DNA from: Conchocele bisecta
Lineage: Eukaryota > Mollusca > Bivalvia > Lucinida > Thyasiridae
Reading direction: 5' to 3'
Assembly: GCA_029237695.1 (NCBI GenBank)
Contig: CM055269.1
Span: 30,786,956-30,850,955 of the forward strand
Length of the DNA stretch: 64,000 bases
Part shown: one piece after another, positions 43,171-53,904 of the stretch
Layout: every line of letters begins with the position of its first letter
Numbering within the stretch: the stretch's first letter is position 1
The notes under the pieces: model-generated
The model's database searches: none
What the model was told of the DNA's origin: nothing
Seen by the model: the letters and a program-made list of their open reading frames with translations, nothing else
Translations under genes and position numbers: made by a program

Positions 43171-43732
43171 TTTCTACTATCTATTCTGAGCACGTACATA
43201 TTCGTATCGTTAACGTATCATGTGTAGAAGTGGACTTGTGAGGTTTTGAAATTTTGACGTTTTGAAGTCCCCGAAAAGTTGACATAATTGCCCCAAACCC
43301 ACCTTAATAAAGAGATATAGACGTGTGCATGCGCAGTTACTCTAAATAATGAATGCTTTTATTATCGCATGTTGATTAGAATGTCATATTAGGTATAAAA
43401 ATGTTTTTAGGACCGAAACCTAAAATATTTTATATTTGTGGAAAAATCGAAGATTCACCATTTTCAACACACGGAAAAATGTTGAAATACGCAATAATCG
43501 CAAAATCCAGATTTTAGATCCATTAATTGGACATCTCCACTATATGTTGGTGAAGATTTCGTACAAATCGGACGAGGATTCGATGAGATATCGTCTATTA
43601 AATGACCATAAAACGCACAAAAAAACTTCGGAGCCAGTGGTGATTCTAATAGACGCCTGGGCGTCTATTAGAATCTTTACGGTATTTTGTGAATGTCCCT
43701 ACATCTGCAACAACACGTGGCGCATTCTTAGT
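43171..43732. repeat. Family 7 repeat with a 16-bp-arm palindrome
   Basis: Shares blocks with 54820-55290: ACCTTAATAA...AGAGATATAGAC, CGTA.AAATCGGA..AGGATTC.ATGAGATA and AAAACG.ACAAAA. It ends with a perfect palindrome, GATTCTAATAGACGCC and GGCGTCTATTAGAATC around TG (43642-43675). GATTCTAATAGACGC recurs at 57505. Confidence 0.65.
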
Positions 43733-45560
43733 CAAATATAATTGAATTACAGAACAGTCGACGTGGTTGCCTCTGCACGAACCGCTGAACAACTTCGGTA
43801 CTGTCAAGTTGCATTGTTTCCTGGAAGTTCACTGCCATAAGAGTCAAACCAGCGAGTCTTTCCTCTCCGGAGGTTGATCTAAGATGTGTCGTTATCCTCC
43901 GGAGAGCTGAAAATGAGCGTTCCGCCTCACAGCTCGTGACGGGTGACGTACAGCCCACTCTGCATCTGCATGGGCGATGCAGTCAACAAGATCTTCGGGG
44001 TGACTGGTCTGGTCCTGTGTTTCCAAATATCTCGTCCAGCTTCTGATCTCTGCCTAATGTAATGAAATGGAAAATCATATTGTTAAAAAACTGTCTTTTG
44101 GTACATGTACACAGGCTACAACATTATTTATGTGCGTAAACGTACGATACACTCAGTGAGCTCCCTGGTCGTGATATCCTTAAAAAAAAAATAGGACATT
44201 ATACTAATGGTCATAATTAATTAATATAATGTATGACATAAGTTGCTGCTTGCATAAAGCAGCAGTTTATGGCATATATTTATTCATGAACACATATTTT
44301 AGTTTTATTTCCCCCTTTTCAAAATAGGACAGTTGGTTCGTTAAGTTTATTGCCAGTGGTGCAAAACTAGTCTACATGTATATGTGTGTCTTTTTTTTTT
44401 ATAAAGTGCTGACGCGAGTTCTGTCCAACTAATGTGCAACTGGTGTCCGTGCACAAATCAATGGCGTGTGACTACATGTAACTAGTAAATTCTCCGGTGA
44501 TGGAAGATCCGTTTCCCAGAACATAAGATCTTGTACTTGCTTCTCTATAGATCGTGTGTTAGTCAGGAGAACGCTGGGTACCAGTTCCATGATGGACACC
44601 ATGCGTCGGTTGTCGGGCGAAAATCTCTCCACAAGGCCTTGGCAGAAGCTGTCCAGAAACGGAACAGCTATCACTCTCTTGTAGTATATGCTGCAATGAC
44701 ATTTTGTTGTTTTGAATTTATAATCTTGAGTCGAATGGATAATATTGTATGTTGTATTTCATCATAATGGTTGACATTTTAGAAACGTAGTCGATAAGAT
44801 TTAATTTGAATACATCTTTATAACGACACGTTCTTACAACATACGTGTACAGTACATGTATATGCACGTCCTCAGCAATGGCACATGCCTCATTGAACAT
44901 TGATCCCACACCACATCGATATCCGCTCGCATCGTTTCCACTTCCCGGATAACAAAGTCAATATGGCCATATGCCCGACATATGTCATTGTCTCTCTTCT
45001 GCAGTTTGATACTAAGTGCCTTTATAGGTTGGAGACCGTTCTTCAATGTCACCAGTGCAGTGATGTGTGTAGAACTAGTGAGGGAATGCTTCAAACCCTC
45101 TGCCTTCACCAGGGTTTCCCTATCCCAGTTCCATGGCTCATAGTCATCTGCCTGATTGTCTTCCCCGTCACTGCCGCCAACATCATCAGGTGCTTCCGTC
45201 AATAGAGGATACAGGCTTGGCATTACCATGGAATGCAGACATGTCACCACATACCTGTAAAGTGAAATCAGAGTGCCAGAAAGGGCGGACGGACGAATGT
45301 CTCGCTGGTGTCGCCGCCGAACGCCTGCAAAAGTAAGATAACGGGTCCGTGCGCTAACCCAACCCCCCTACAAGGAACATGGAGGTAACATAGATACAAG
45401 TATATATAATTACGTGAGTATTACTTACCGCAAGTCTGAGCTCCAGCGAGTGCGACCGCTGGCGCCATCCGTCAGAGCGTTCCGTTAACACGGCGATTTC
45501 CTGCATCAGAATGGCCACTAGCTCGCCTCCATCGGTCTGCGTTGTGGCATCCATGGTGTG
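43733..45560 (-). pseudogene. hAT-superfamily transposase, multi-exon, degenerate
   Basis: On the minus strand the first coding piece (MDATTQTDGGELVAIL, start 45553) ends at a donor GTAAGT near 45429. A second exon after TTTACAG (about 45254) has an acidic start and the segment HSLTSSTHITALVTLKNGLQ..VETMRADID, typical of hAT proteins related to THAP12/ZMYM-type transposases. A third exon after CATTGCAG has YYKRVIAVPFLDSF and LVERFSPDNRR. A fourth after CATTACATTAG has SWTRYLETQ. The C-terminal dimerisation motif is GCTSPVTSCEAERSFSALRRI. The conserved FPNI-type stretch before that motif is missing, frame changes occur near 44890 and 43960, and the N-terminal zinc finger and first catalytic part are not seen. 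Confidence 0.8.
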
Positions 45561-45654
45561 GTGTTGGTTTGTAATGGCAACAGAACACAACAGTATAATG
45601 ATACAGCGAAGTAACCGTCTCCGTATATACAGAAAGAATGACATTGGATGCGTT

Positions 45655-46385
45655 ATTGTATCCCCCGGACTCCGTCGGGGGATACTATGGATTTGACAGC
45701 GGGCCGCGTCTGTGTCCGCGTCCGCGTCCGCCGCAGACACTTCTTGTCCGGAGCATAACTCAAACACCCTTTGGAATATTTTCATGAAACTTCACACATG
45801 CATAGACCACGACCCGAGGGTGTGTCGCGCACAAGAATGACAACTCTTGCATAGCTAATTTATTTAGTTCTCTCCCTTTTTTGTTTCGCGCACATTTCGT
45901 GTCCGGAGCATAACTCGACCACCCTTTGGAATATTTTCATGAACCTTCACACATGCATACCACCACCCGACCCAACCTCGAACCCCCCCCCCCCCCCCCC
46001 CCCCCCCGTGTCGCGCACAAGAATGACAACTCTTGCATAGCTAATTTTTTAGTTATCTCCCTTTTTTGTTTCGCGATGTTTGATCATAACTCGACCACCC
46101 TTTGGAATATTTTTATGAAACTTCACACATTCAATTAGACCACGAACCGAAGGTGTGTCGTGCACAAGAATGACAACTCTTGCATAGCTAATTTTTTAGT
46201 TATCTCCCTTTTTTTGTTTTCGCGCACTGATTTCCTGTCCACTGATTAACTCGACCACCCTTTGGAATATTTTCATGAAACTTCACACATGCATAGACCA
46301 CAACCCGGAGGTGTCGCGACAACTCTTGCTAAGCTAATTTTTGAGTTATCTCCTTTTTTTGTTTTGCGCACTACAAACTGGACAA
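45655..46385. mobile_element. Hairpin-started repeat element (family 3) with 155-175 bp cores
   Basis: It starts at TATCCCCCGGACTCCGTCGGGGGATA (hairpin; first half TATCCCCCGGA). Cores follow, marked by GGAGCATAACTCGACCACCC and TTTGGAATATTTTCATGAA at about 45771, 45928, 46103 and 46263. A poly-C run interrupts a core at 45986-46007. Further cores and the ACGCGTCCATTTCTAGTT-like end appear at 47030-47060 and 47690-48133, separated by other repeats. Confidence 0.7.
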
Positions 46386-47050
46386 TAATGCATGAAGACA
46401 CGTTTTCTCGTGTGCTCTGTACACCTTACCTGTAGAGAGAACAATAGCCTTCTCCGATTGAACAATAGAGACTGGGAGAACCATTCACCTGTGCATGTGC
46501 TAGCATGTGCAAATGTCCAGTCTTGACCACTCTGACCACAGGTAATTTATACAGGTAAATTACTACATTGGATATTACATTTCCGTAAACTGTGTTGAAA
46601 ATATTGTGGCATTATGTGGACCTGTGCAGATATATGTAGATAAATATAGGACTATCAAAAAAAAAATCTGGGCTCCAGTAGCAAGCATTATTATTTTTAA
46701 TTTTTAAACTTTTTTTTTCCATTTTTTTTTTTCATTTTTTTTTTCAAATTCTTTTAAAATTTTTAAATTTTTGTCTAGTAGCATAAGGTCGTAAGTGCTA
46801 TATACAGACTATTATCATATAATAAAACAATTATTGACTAGTGAGCCATAGAATATAATCTGATATTCCATGGCTCACTAGTCAATAATTGTATAATATG
46901 TTCGGGCCAGTGAAAATTGCTTTCGGGCCCAGGCTCGAGGTCAAGGCGGGACAAGGCGAGGCATTTGATTCCGCGGAATTCTTGTTTACTTATCTCCCTT
47001 TGTTGTTTCATGCTCTGATTTCGTATCCAGAGCATAACTCGAACACCCTT
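46386..47050. other. No gene; AT-rich with a 29-bp-arm inverted repeat
   Basis: Poly-T-rich. Arms 46828-46856 and 46863-46891 are inverted copies with one mismatch around 6 bp (arm CAATTATTGACTAGTGAGCC...). No target duplication was identified. Confidence 0.7.
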
Positions 47051-47055
47051 TGGAA

Positions 47056-47680
47056 TATTTTTATGCCCCACCATGATAGTGGAGGGGGCATTTAGTGTTA
47101 ACCTTGTCCGTCCATCCGTCCGTCCACACACACGAATGGGTACTTGTTGTAAGCGTACGGGGATCTTATTGGGTAGGGTTAGGATTGTGTTGGGTACTCT
47201 TGTTGGGTATTTTTATACAGTAAAAACCCAACAAGTATTCATTCGTAGGAACGTGCGTCCCGTCCTCCCGTCCGTCCGTCCGTCCGTCCGTCCGTTCATC
47301 ACAAAACTTTAACACTCGGGTATATGTCTCATAATTTCTTCATCCTTCGACCGATCTGCTTCATATTTCATATACACATTGCTCTGATGGTTCACTACCG
47401 CCCTGTGCCAAATCCACGTTTGTCCTGCCCCCGCCAAGCCCAGGGTCAAGGTCACATACTTGGTGCTTCAAAAGCTTTAACGCTCGGGTAAATATCTTAT
47501 AATTTCTGTTTTCTTTCACGGATCAGTTTCATATTTCATATACACATTGCTCTAATGGTCCTCTACCGCCCTGTGCCAAATCCACGTTCGTCCTGCCCCC
47601 GCCAAGCCCAGGGTCAAGGTCACATACTTGGTGCTTCAAAAACTTTAACGCTCAGGTAAAAGAAAATTTTGACTTGGAAT
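47056..47680. mobile_element. Hairpin-started repeat element (family 4) with two 185-bp cores
   Basis: It begins TATGCCCCACCATGATAGTG...GGGGGCAT, then CCGTCCATCCGTCCGTCC. After a (GTCC)n run at 47265-47295 there are two cores (ACTTTAACACTCGGGTA, CATATACACATTGCTCT, CCCAGGGTCAAGGTCACATA). It inserts within a family 3 core, just after GGAATATTT. Confidence 0.7.
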
Positions 47681-48133
47681 TTGGCCTCATTTATTATCAA
47701 AGCGATATGTGGGACATCCGTGTTCTATGAACACATTTTCTAGTTTATTAAACTTCACACATGCATAGAAGACGACCCAAAGGTGTGTCGCACGTAAGAA
47801 TGACGACTCTTGCGTCTTTAATTTCTTAGTTATCTCCCTTTGTTGTTTCGTGCACTGATTTCGTGTCCGGAGCATAACTCGAACACCCTTTGGAATATTT
47901 TCATGAAACTTCACACATGCATAGACCACGACCCTAAAGGTGTGACACGCACGAATGACAACTCTTACATCACTAATATTTTAGTTATCTCCCTTTGTTT
48001 TTCCGTCACTGATTTTGTCTCCGGAGCATAACTCGAAGACCCTTTTTTCAAACTACTTGTGTATCTGGGGAGGGGGATACACATGCGCTTGTCGGATACA
48101 CATGCGCTTGTCGACAAGCGTCCATTTCTAGTT
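47681..48133. mobile_element. Right part of family 3 element with terminus TTTCTAGTT
   Basis: Two more GGAGCATAACTCGAACACC cores, then a GGGGAGGGGGATACACATGCGC stretch echoing the start hairpin (GGGGGATAC), ending CCATTTCTAGTT at 48133. Confidence 0.6.
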
Positions 48134-48559
48134 TTGTTGTCTTTTATACCATGTTTTGACGCCACACCTTATTGTTGACATATGCCGAACGAATCGAAGA
48201 TTTGCACCAGGGGTGATTTGTTAAGTGCGAAATATATCTTCTAAACGAAGAGACATTTTGAGCTACTTTTTTTTTGCACATTGTAGAACTATCTTTCCTG
48301 AAACGAATGATACTATTTACATTACAGTGGTACGCAAACTCGTGCTGCAATCGGGCTCGTGCGCGACCCATCCAACGGGTCGGTCGACTGCGCGATTGGG
48401 GCAAAATGATTTGGACTTAAGAGGCTGCATCAATGAGGGGGGGGGGGGGGGGGGGGGGTTGCCTGTAATTCGATATCCCTTGAATGTATGAAGCTCATAT
48501 TTTTGGAATATGTTCATATTGAACGTTGTTTGTCGTGCCGTGCGTAAATATGGGTTTGG
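48134..48559. other. No gene; 23-bp G-run
   Basis: The only distinctive item is the poly-G tract at about 48437-48459. Confidence 0.5.
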
Positions 48560-49213
48560 CGACTAAATGCGGGTGGTGTCACGTGACGCAAAATAGTGTA
48601 TTAAACGCTAATGTTTTTTCCGAGCGTATTTTTTTTTCTTCATCACCTACTTAGATAGGAGTCCGTTAGATAGCGTATCGTGTAGGGCCGTCTATTGCGG
48701 ACATTTTTTTTTCTTCATCACCTACTGAGATATGAGTCCGTTAGGTAGTGTATCGTGTAGGGCTGTCTATTCCGGACATTTTGGTACTAGTTTTGTTACT
48801 GTGATTTGCCCCTGAGTGCTCTGGCAGGGGCTCGAACTTGGTGAATATATTAAAAATTGTTGTTTTTATTTGGATTTTCTGATCATTTTTTCGAGGTTAG
48901 TATAACGTAAATGAGTCCGATAGATATTGTATCGTGAAGGGATGTGTATCCTAAATTTTGATACTGGTTTCGTTACTGTGGTACGCCCCGGAGTGGTCAA
49001 CCAGGAGCTCGAACTTGTGAACTATAATGATTTTTTTGTTGTTTTCAATTTTTTTTCGAGCGTAATATAGCGTAAATGAGTCCGGTAGATATTGTATCAT
49101 GTATGGATGTGTATTCTAAACATTTTAATACCTGTTTCGTTACTGCGGTACGGTACGCCTATGAGTGCTGAGGGAGGGGCTCAAACTTGGCTAAGAAAAA
49201 ACAATTTGAGGTA
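48560..49213. repeat. Family 8 tandem repeat (units of about 120-180 bp)
   Basis: Units carry GAGTCCGTTAGATAG, GTATCGTGTAGGG..GTCTATTC..GACATTTTG, GTTACTGTGGTA and CAGGGGCTCGAACTTGG at about 48640, 48730, 48895 and 49070. Further units occur at 52038-52335. A Tc1-like element begins directly after. Confidence 0.75.
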
Positions 49214-49533
49214 TACTGAGCAAAACTAGAAACGTCCCTCCATGTTTAAGGAAAGATTCATCAAAAACCAAAAGGGTTACTTTTAAAAATCAAAATGGAA
49301 AAACAAGTTCATTCATTTCTGTATCAAAGCCAATAAATTGCATTTGGATATCTTGTTAAATATTCGAGAGATAACCGGCCAAGGGCGGTAGGTGTCAAAA
49401 TCAAAAATCACAAAAACTCAGAAATGTGTTACTTAATGTTTAGAGATGGAATTTCAATAAGTAATGTGGCAAATTCAGTAAATCTCGTTAGTACCGAGTG
49501 TGGCCACCATTTGCATGAATGCATGCAATGATC

Positions 49534-50552
49534 CTACGCCGCATCGACGTGACGTAACGCAATACCAGTGCGTTGGGCAAATTCCTCCATTCCCGTTGTA
49601 ATATTTTTATGCCCCACCATGATAGTGGAGGGGGCATTTAGTGTTAACCTTGCCCGTGTAAGATCGCGAACATTGTCAATCTGATGGTTAGCTCGTGCTT
49701 TGCGGCCCAGCTCATCCCATATGTGCTCAATGGGATTGAGATCCGGGGAGACCGCGGGCCATGGCATGACGTCGACGTTGTTTTGCTGTAAGTATTGAGT
49801 GGTGACCCTGGCTACGTGAGGGCGGGCATTGTCGTGCATCAATGTCACACCAGGACCATGCTGACGGATAAATGGTAAGGCATGTGCATTTAGCACATCT
49901 GCAACATAACGTTGTGCATTGATGTTGCCCTGTACAACAACCAAATCTGTCCTTCCGGTTTCCCATGATCCCACCCCAGACCAATTACACCTCCCTCCCC
50001 CAAACCTGTTCTTCTCAACAATGCAACAATGGTCGTGAATCTTTCATTTTTTACGCCTGTATACCCAGTAATCTTCCGTCAGCTGACATATAACTGTGAA
50101 CCGAGATTCATCGTTGAACAAAACTCGGTTCCAGTCAGCCCTTCTCCAGTTCAGATGACGTCGCGCCCATAACAGTCTGGCAGCACTGGTGACGTTGGGG
50201 TCATTATCTGACCAGTGTACGGGCGGCGTGCCCGGATTGGTTGGGCGTTACGACGTAACCGGTTGCGAATGGTCTGCACTGAGACACCGTATCGCCTAGC
50301 AGTGACTGTGGCTGCCAATCGACGTTGATGTAAGTGCGTCAACGTAATGTAACGATCGGCTCTAGCCGTCGTTACACGAGGCCTAGCAGGTCGCTGCCGG
50401 TCGTGAACAGCCCCAGTCTGCTGGTACCGGGCTGCAAGACGATCAATCGTCTTCCGACAGCAACCAAACCGAGGCGCGACCGCCCTGGCAGCCATCCCAC
50501 CCGCAAGCATTCCAATTGCCTGATTTCGCTCGTTTTCGGAAAGCCGTGGCAT
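49534..50552 (-). pseudogene. Tc1-like transposase
   Basis: This is the cut-and-paste transposase of the element. The N-terminal paired-like helix-turn-helix is clear (ENERNQAIGMLAGGMAARAV, then RFGCCRKTIDRL and GAVHDRQRPARPR, then a second HTH YGVSVQTIRNRL). After a frame change near 50160 the text reads LNWRRADWNRVLFNDESRFTV (first Asp). A stop follows near 50050 and the frame resumes at MGSWETGRTDLVVV. LMHDNARPHVA gives the second Asp and SPDLNPIEHIWDELGR the final Glu. The C-terminus carries an in-frame 20-residue insert from a family 4 hairpin before MEEFAQRTGIALRHV. Frame changes and a stop make it inactive. Confidence 0.9.
49602..49652. mobile_element. Terminal fragment of a family 4 hairpin element inside the Tc1 transposase
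   Basis: About 51 bp (ATATTTTTATGCCCCACC..., hairpin, GGGGGCATTTAGTGTTAACC) match 47053-47103. Here the match ends right after the hairpin, without the (GTCC) run. It adds codons in frame. Confidence 0.8.
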
Positions 50553-50852
50553 ATCGAAAACAGTGAAAAATTAAAAAAGTTTTTTAATTTTCCGAATAGC
50601 CCCTATCGCATGAATGGTACGACATGAACTGAATCACCTTATCGATGACAAGTATAGCGTGCACGTGCAAAAAGTGGAAATCAACGTTCCGGTCACTGGC
50701 CGCTATGTAAACCGTGTGTATCGGCTAAACTCTACACGATCGTATTCTGAACATCGCCACGGTTTAAAATACATGTACTTTGAACATGTGGTACATACAT
50801 AGACAGAGCTACACCGGCTATAAAACAGGGACGTTTCTAGTTTTGTTGAGTA

Positions 50853-51004
50853 TACTTTTCACATTGCGTTTTCTGGGGGAGTTTATAATTGTACAAAACA
50901 CTATTGTGGGCTTGTTTATAGACGGATTTACACCAAATTTGGAGGAACCCTGCGGCTGAGTACTGAGCTCTAACTTCTGATTTTTGGTGGGTCAGAACAT
51001 ATTT
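50853..51004. repeat. Fragment of a dispersed repeat (family 9)
   Basis: ACACTATTGTGGGCTTGTTT ATAGACGG...CACCAAATTT..AGGAACCC matches 55625-55690. No coding content. Confidence 0.6.
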
Positions 51005-52022
51005 TTATACGACCGTTTTTAAAAATTACGTATTATGTTTTACCGCACGGCGGGCGGGCGGGCGGCTGAAGAAAAAGCGCATAGTTCGTGTACACAACTC
51101 CTCCGAAACCGTTCAGTCGATCGATCTGAAACTATACACACGTCTTCTACACATATTGAAGTTGTGCACCTTGGTGTTTTTATGGCGAAACAATATTTTT
51201 TAACAAAAATATCGCCTTTTTAACTTAGCCATTTTTTCTTCATTTTTCTATACATTTCTATATACGGTACAGAGTTAGTGTACACATCTCCTCCGAAACT
51301 TTTCAGTCGATCGATCTGAAACTATGCACACGTCTTCTACACATATTGAAGATGTGCACCTTGGTGTTTTTATGTCGAAAAAATATTTTTTAACAAAAAT
51401 ATCATCTTTTTAACTTACTCATTTTTTCTACATTTTTCTATACAATTCTATATACGGTACAGAGTTTGTGTACACAACTCCTCTTAAACCATTCCGTCGA
51501 TCGTTCTGAAATTATACACACGTCTTCTACACATATTGAAGATGTGCACCTTGGTGTTTTTATGCCGAAAAAATATTTTTGTAACAAAAATATCGCTTTT
51601 TTAACTTAGCCATTTTTTCTTCATTTTTCTATACATTTCTATATACGGTACAGAGTTTGTGTACACAACTCCTCCGAAACTGTTCAGTCGATCGTTCTGA
51701 AACTATACACACGTCTTCTACACATATTGAAGATGTGCACCTTGGTGTTTTTATGCCGAAAAAACATTTTTTTAACAAAAATATCACCTTTTTAACTTAG
51801 CCATTTTTTCTACATTATTGTATCCAATTCCCTATCATTTCTACTTTACACTCTACTTTTCTATCTCTGCCTAAATTAGTATACATGTTTAGCACAACGA
51901 GATGAAGAAATAATGCTATAGACTTTCAAATTCTCATTAATGTTTCTTGCCTTGGTGACAGCTTCACATTTCTGCAGCTTCGCTGTCTGGCCCATATTCG
52001 ACGGACGTATTTTGTGACTTGC
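51005..52022. mobile_element. Hairpin-type repeat element (family 6) with four 190-bp cores
   Basis: It starts TTTTTATACGACCG, then CGGCGGGCGGGCGGGCGG and cores near 51091, 51281, 51471 and 51661 (GTACACAACTCCTCC, ATCTGAAACTATACACACG, GAAGATGTGCACCTTGGTG). It ends ACTTGCGGCACTCTTGTT at about 52034. The left arm, cores and right arm layout parallels families 1 and 2. Confidence 0.75.
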
Positions 52023-52034
52023 GGCACTCTTGTT

Positions 52035-52336
52035 TTCTATTGATCACCTACTGAGATAGGAGTCCGTTAGATAGTGTATCGTGTAGGGATGTGTATTCGG
52101 AACATTTTGGTACCAGTTTCATTTCTGTGGTAAGCCCCGGAGTGCTCAGCCAGGGGCTCGAACTTGGTAAAAGTCCAAACAAAATTTGTTGTTTGTGTTG
52201 ATTGTTATACCATTATAACGTGAAGGAGTAGTCAGTTACATATTGTATCGTGTAGGGATGTGTATTGTGACCATTTTGATACTAGTTTCGTTACTGTGGT
52301 AAGCCCCTGAGTGATCAGCCAGGGGCTGGAAGTGGG
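52035..52336. repeat. Family 8 repeat, further units
   Basis: GATCACCTACTGAGATAGGAG, TATCGTGTAGGGATGTGTATT and CCAGGGGCTCGAACTTGG at 52040-52165, and a second unit at 52215-52330. Same family as 48560-49213. Confidence 0.75.
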
Positions 52337-52470
52337 GTTACGTGTTATCAGGCTAACAGCTTATTTATGGCTGTCTTATAGGATGCAGAATTAATGTGGG
52401 TTACGTGTTATCAAACTAACAGCTTACTATGGCTGTCGTATAGGATGCATAATGAATAAAAGAGTGTTTG
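52337..52470. repeat. Two copies of a 63-bp direct repeat
   Basis: GGTTACGTGTTATCA..CTAACAGCTTA and ATGGCTGTC.TATAGGATGCA occur at about 52337 and 52400. Confidence 0.8.
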
Positions 52471-52699
52471 ACATTCGTCCACAATAACCTTTGAGAAGTT
52501 TAAGAATACAAACTTCCCAAGCGCTATTGCGGTCCCGCTCCTGGCACGTGGAGCCTGTCAAACGTAGGAGAGTCCTAACCATCCCCTAACCAACCCATTA
52601 ACCCCCCCCCCCCCCCAAAAAAAAAATACAGCTAGGGTCGCAAGGTCCATGCAGAGTCGATATCTCCGGCCTATTACAGGAGTTTGAAGAAAGAAATAA

Positions 52700-53045
52700 A
52701 TATAATAACATGTATTTACAATTGATTATGCAACTAATGGTCAAGGCGGGAGTCCAGCTCCGGCCCATCGCATTAGTTGAAATGAATAATGTTACATGCA
52801 TGTAATGAAATGAATGCAACTAATGGTCAAGGCGGGAGTCCAGCTCCGGCCTATTGCATTAGTTGCCATAAATAAATTAACATGTATTTACAATAGATAA
52901 TGCAACTAATGGTCAAGGCGGGTGTCCAGCTCTGGCCTATCGCATTAGTTGCCATAAATAAATTAACATGTATTTACAATAGATAATGCAACTACTGGTC
53001 AAGGCGGGAGTCCAGCTCTGGCCTATCGCAGTAGTTGCGATCACA
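52700..53045. repeat. 86-bp tandem repeat, four copies
   Basis: CAACTAATGGTCAAGGCGGG starts at 52731, 52817, 52903 and 52989. Each unit contains an inverted pair, GCAACTAATG and CATTAGTTGC, and a GTCCAGCTC.GGCC core. A poly-C run lies just upstream at 52603-52616. Confidence 0.85.
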
Positions 53046-53247
53046 GTATGTTTAATAAATAAAGATAAATAAGAACCCCAACCCTAAAAGAATGTAGCGA
53101 AAAAACAACCCTAGCTGTCACTCAGTGATAGTGACAGGAGCACTCACTTATGTCTTCTCTTCTGCAGAGTCACTATGCGATGGCGGATCTGCAGTATAGT
53201 TCTCTGCAGCTGGCCTGCCACTGCGTCCCCTCTTATCATGGCCATTG

Positions 53248-53904
53248 TTACCGCTGTCCAGTCTGGATCTCGTTGGCGAAGGCGTTCTCGACCAACCAGG
53301 ACTCATCCTCTTCCCAGCGAGACCGACTGGGCAGCTGCGGGAGGTGTTCGTCGTCGGTTTCGTCGTCGTTGTCTTCAAAAGTGTAGTCTTCGTTGTCGCT
53401 GTCGTCGTCGTTGTTGTCTGTCACGTCGGTGTCCGTGTGACGGTCGTCGTCGTTGTCGTCTGTAACGTCGGTGTCCGTGTGACGGTCGTCGTCGATGTCG
53501 TTGTCGCCTGTAACGTCGGTGTCCGTGTGACGGTCTTCGTCCTTGTCGTCGTCCTTGTCGTCGTCCTTGTCGTCGTCGTCGTCGTCCTTGTCGTCGTCAA
53601 AGTCGTCGTCCTTGTCGTCGTCAAAGTCATCGTCGTCGTCGTCGTCGTCAAAGTCGTCAAAGTCGTCAAAGTCGTCAAAGTCGTCAAAGTCGTCAAAGTC
53701 GTCGTCGGTCACGTCCAGAAAGAGGACCAACGAATCATCCTCTTCCATGCTGTCCGCCGGAATCCCGATATCCATTCGAGGTGCCATCTGGCCGTCGTCC
53801 GAGAAATGCTCGTCGTACACCGGCACAGTGGTACGACTCGCCACAGGCTCCTGGGTGGTAGGAGGTGCAGTGATTCGCATCATCTTCAGCAGGTGCTTAT
53901 TCAT
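53248..53904 (-). CDS. Asp-rich 218-codon open frame, function unknown
   Basis: The frame starts MNKHLLKMMRITAPPTTQ and contains a region of about 130 residues dominated by Asp: DFDDFDD repeats, DDDKDDD repeats and three DRHTDTDVT repeats. It ends SRWEEDESWLVENAFANE..TGQR. The repeats come from GTCGTC- and AAAGTCGTC-type microsatellites, and the complementary strand is also open through them, so coding is uncertain. The start overlaps the end of the piggyBac copy 3 frame (HLNDNE, stop). It may be a microsatellite-expanded acidic region of some element protein. No domain was recognised. Confidence 0.35.
   Translation of the reverse strand: MNKHLLKMMRITAPPTTQEPVASRTTVPVYDEHFSDDGQMAPRMDIGIPADSMEEDDSLVLFLDVTDDDFDDFDDFDDFDDFDDFDDDDDDDDFDDDKDDDFDDDKDDDDDDKDDDKDDDKDEDRHTDTDVTGDNDIDDDRHTDTDVTDDNDDDRHTDTDVTDNNDDDSDNEDYTFEDNDDETDDEHLPQLPSRSRWEEDESWLVENAFANEIQTGQR

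Larger units (their letters stand above)
49216..50850 (-). mobile_element. Tc1-like DNA transposon with TIRs and TA duplication
   Basis: TA at 49214-49215 and 50851-50852 flanks termini CTGAGCAAAACTAGAAACGT and, inverted, CTCAACAAAACTAGAAACGT. The 1635-bp length with one transposase on the minus strand is normal for Tc1/mariner. It carries a short piece of a family 4 hairpin element. Confidence 0.9.

Noticed and set aside
47073..47312. A plus-strand Pro/Arg-rich protein at the GTCC repeats
   Set aside because: It is formed by the simple-repeat arm of the family 4 element.
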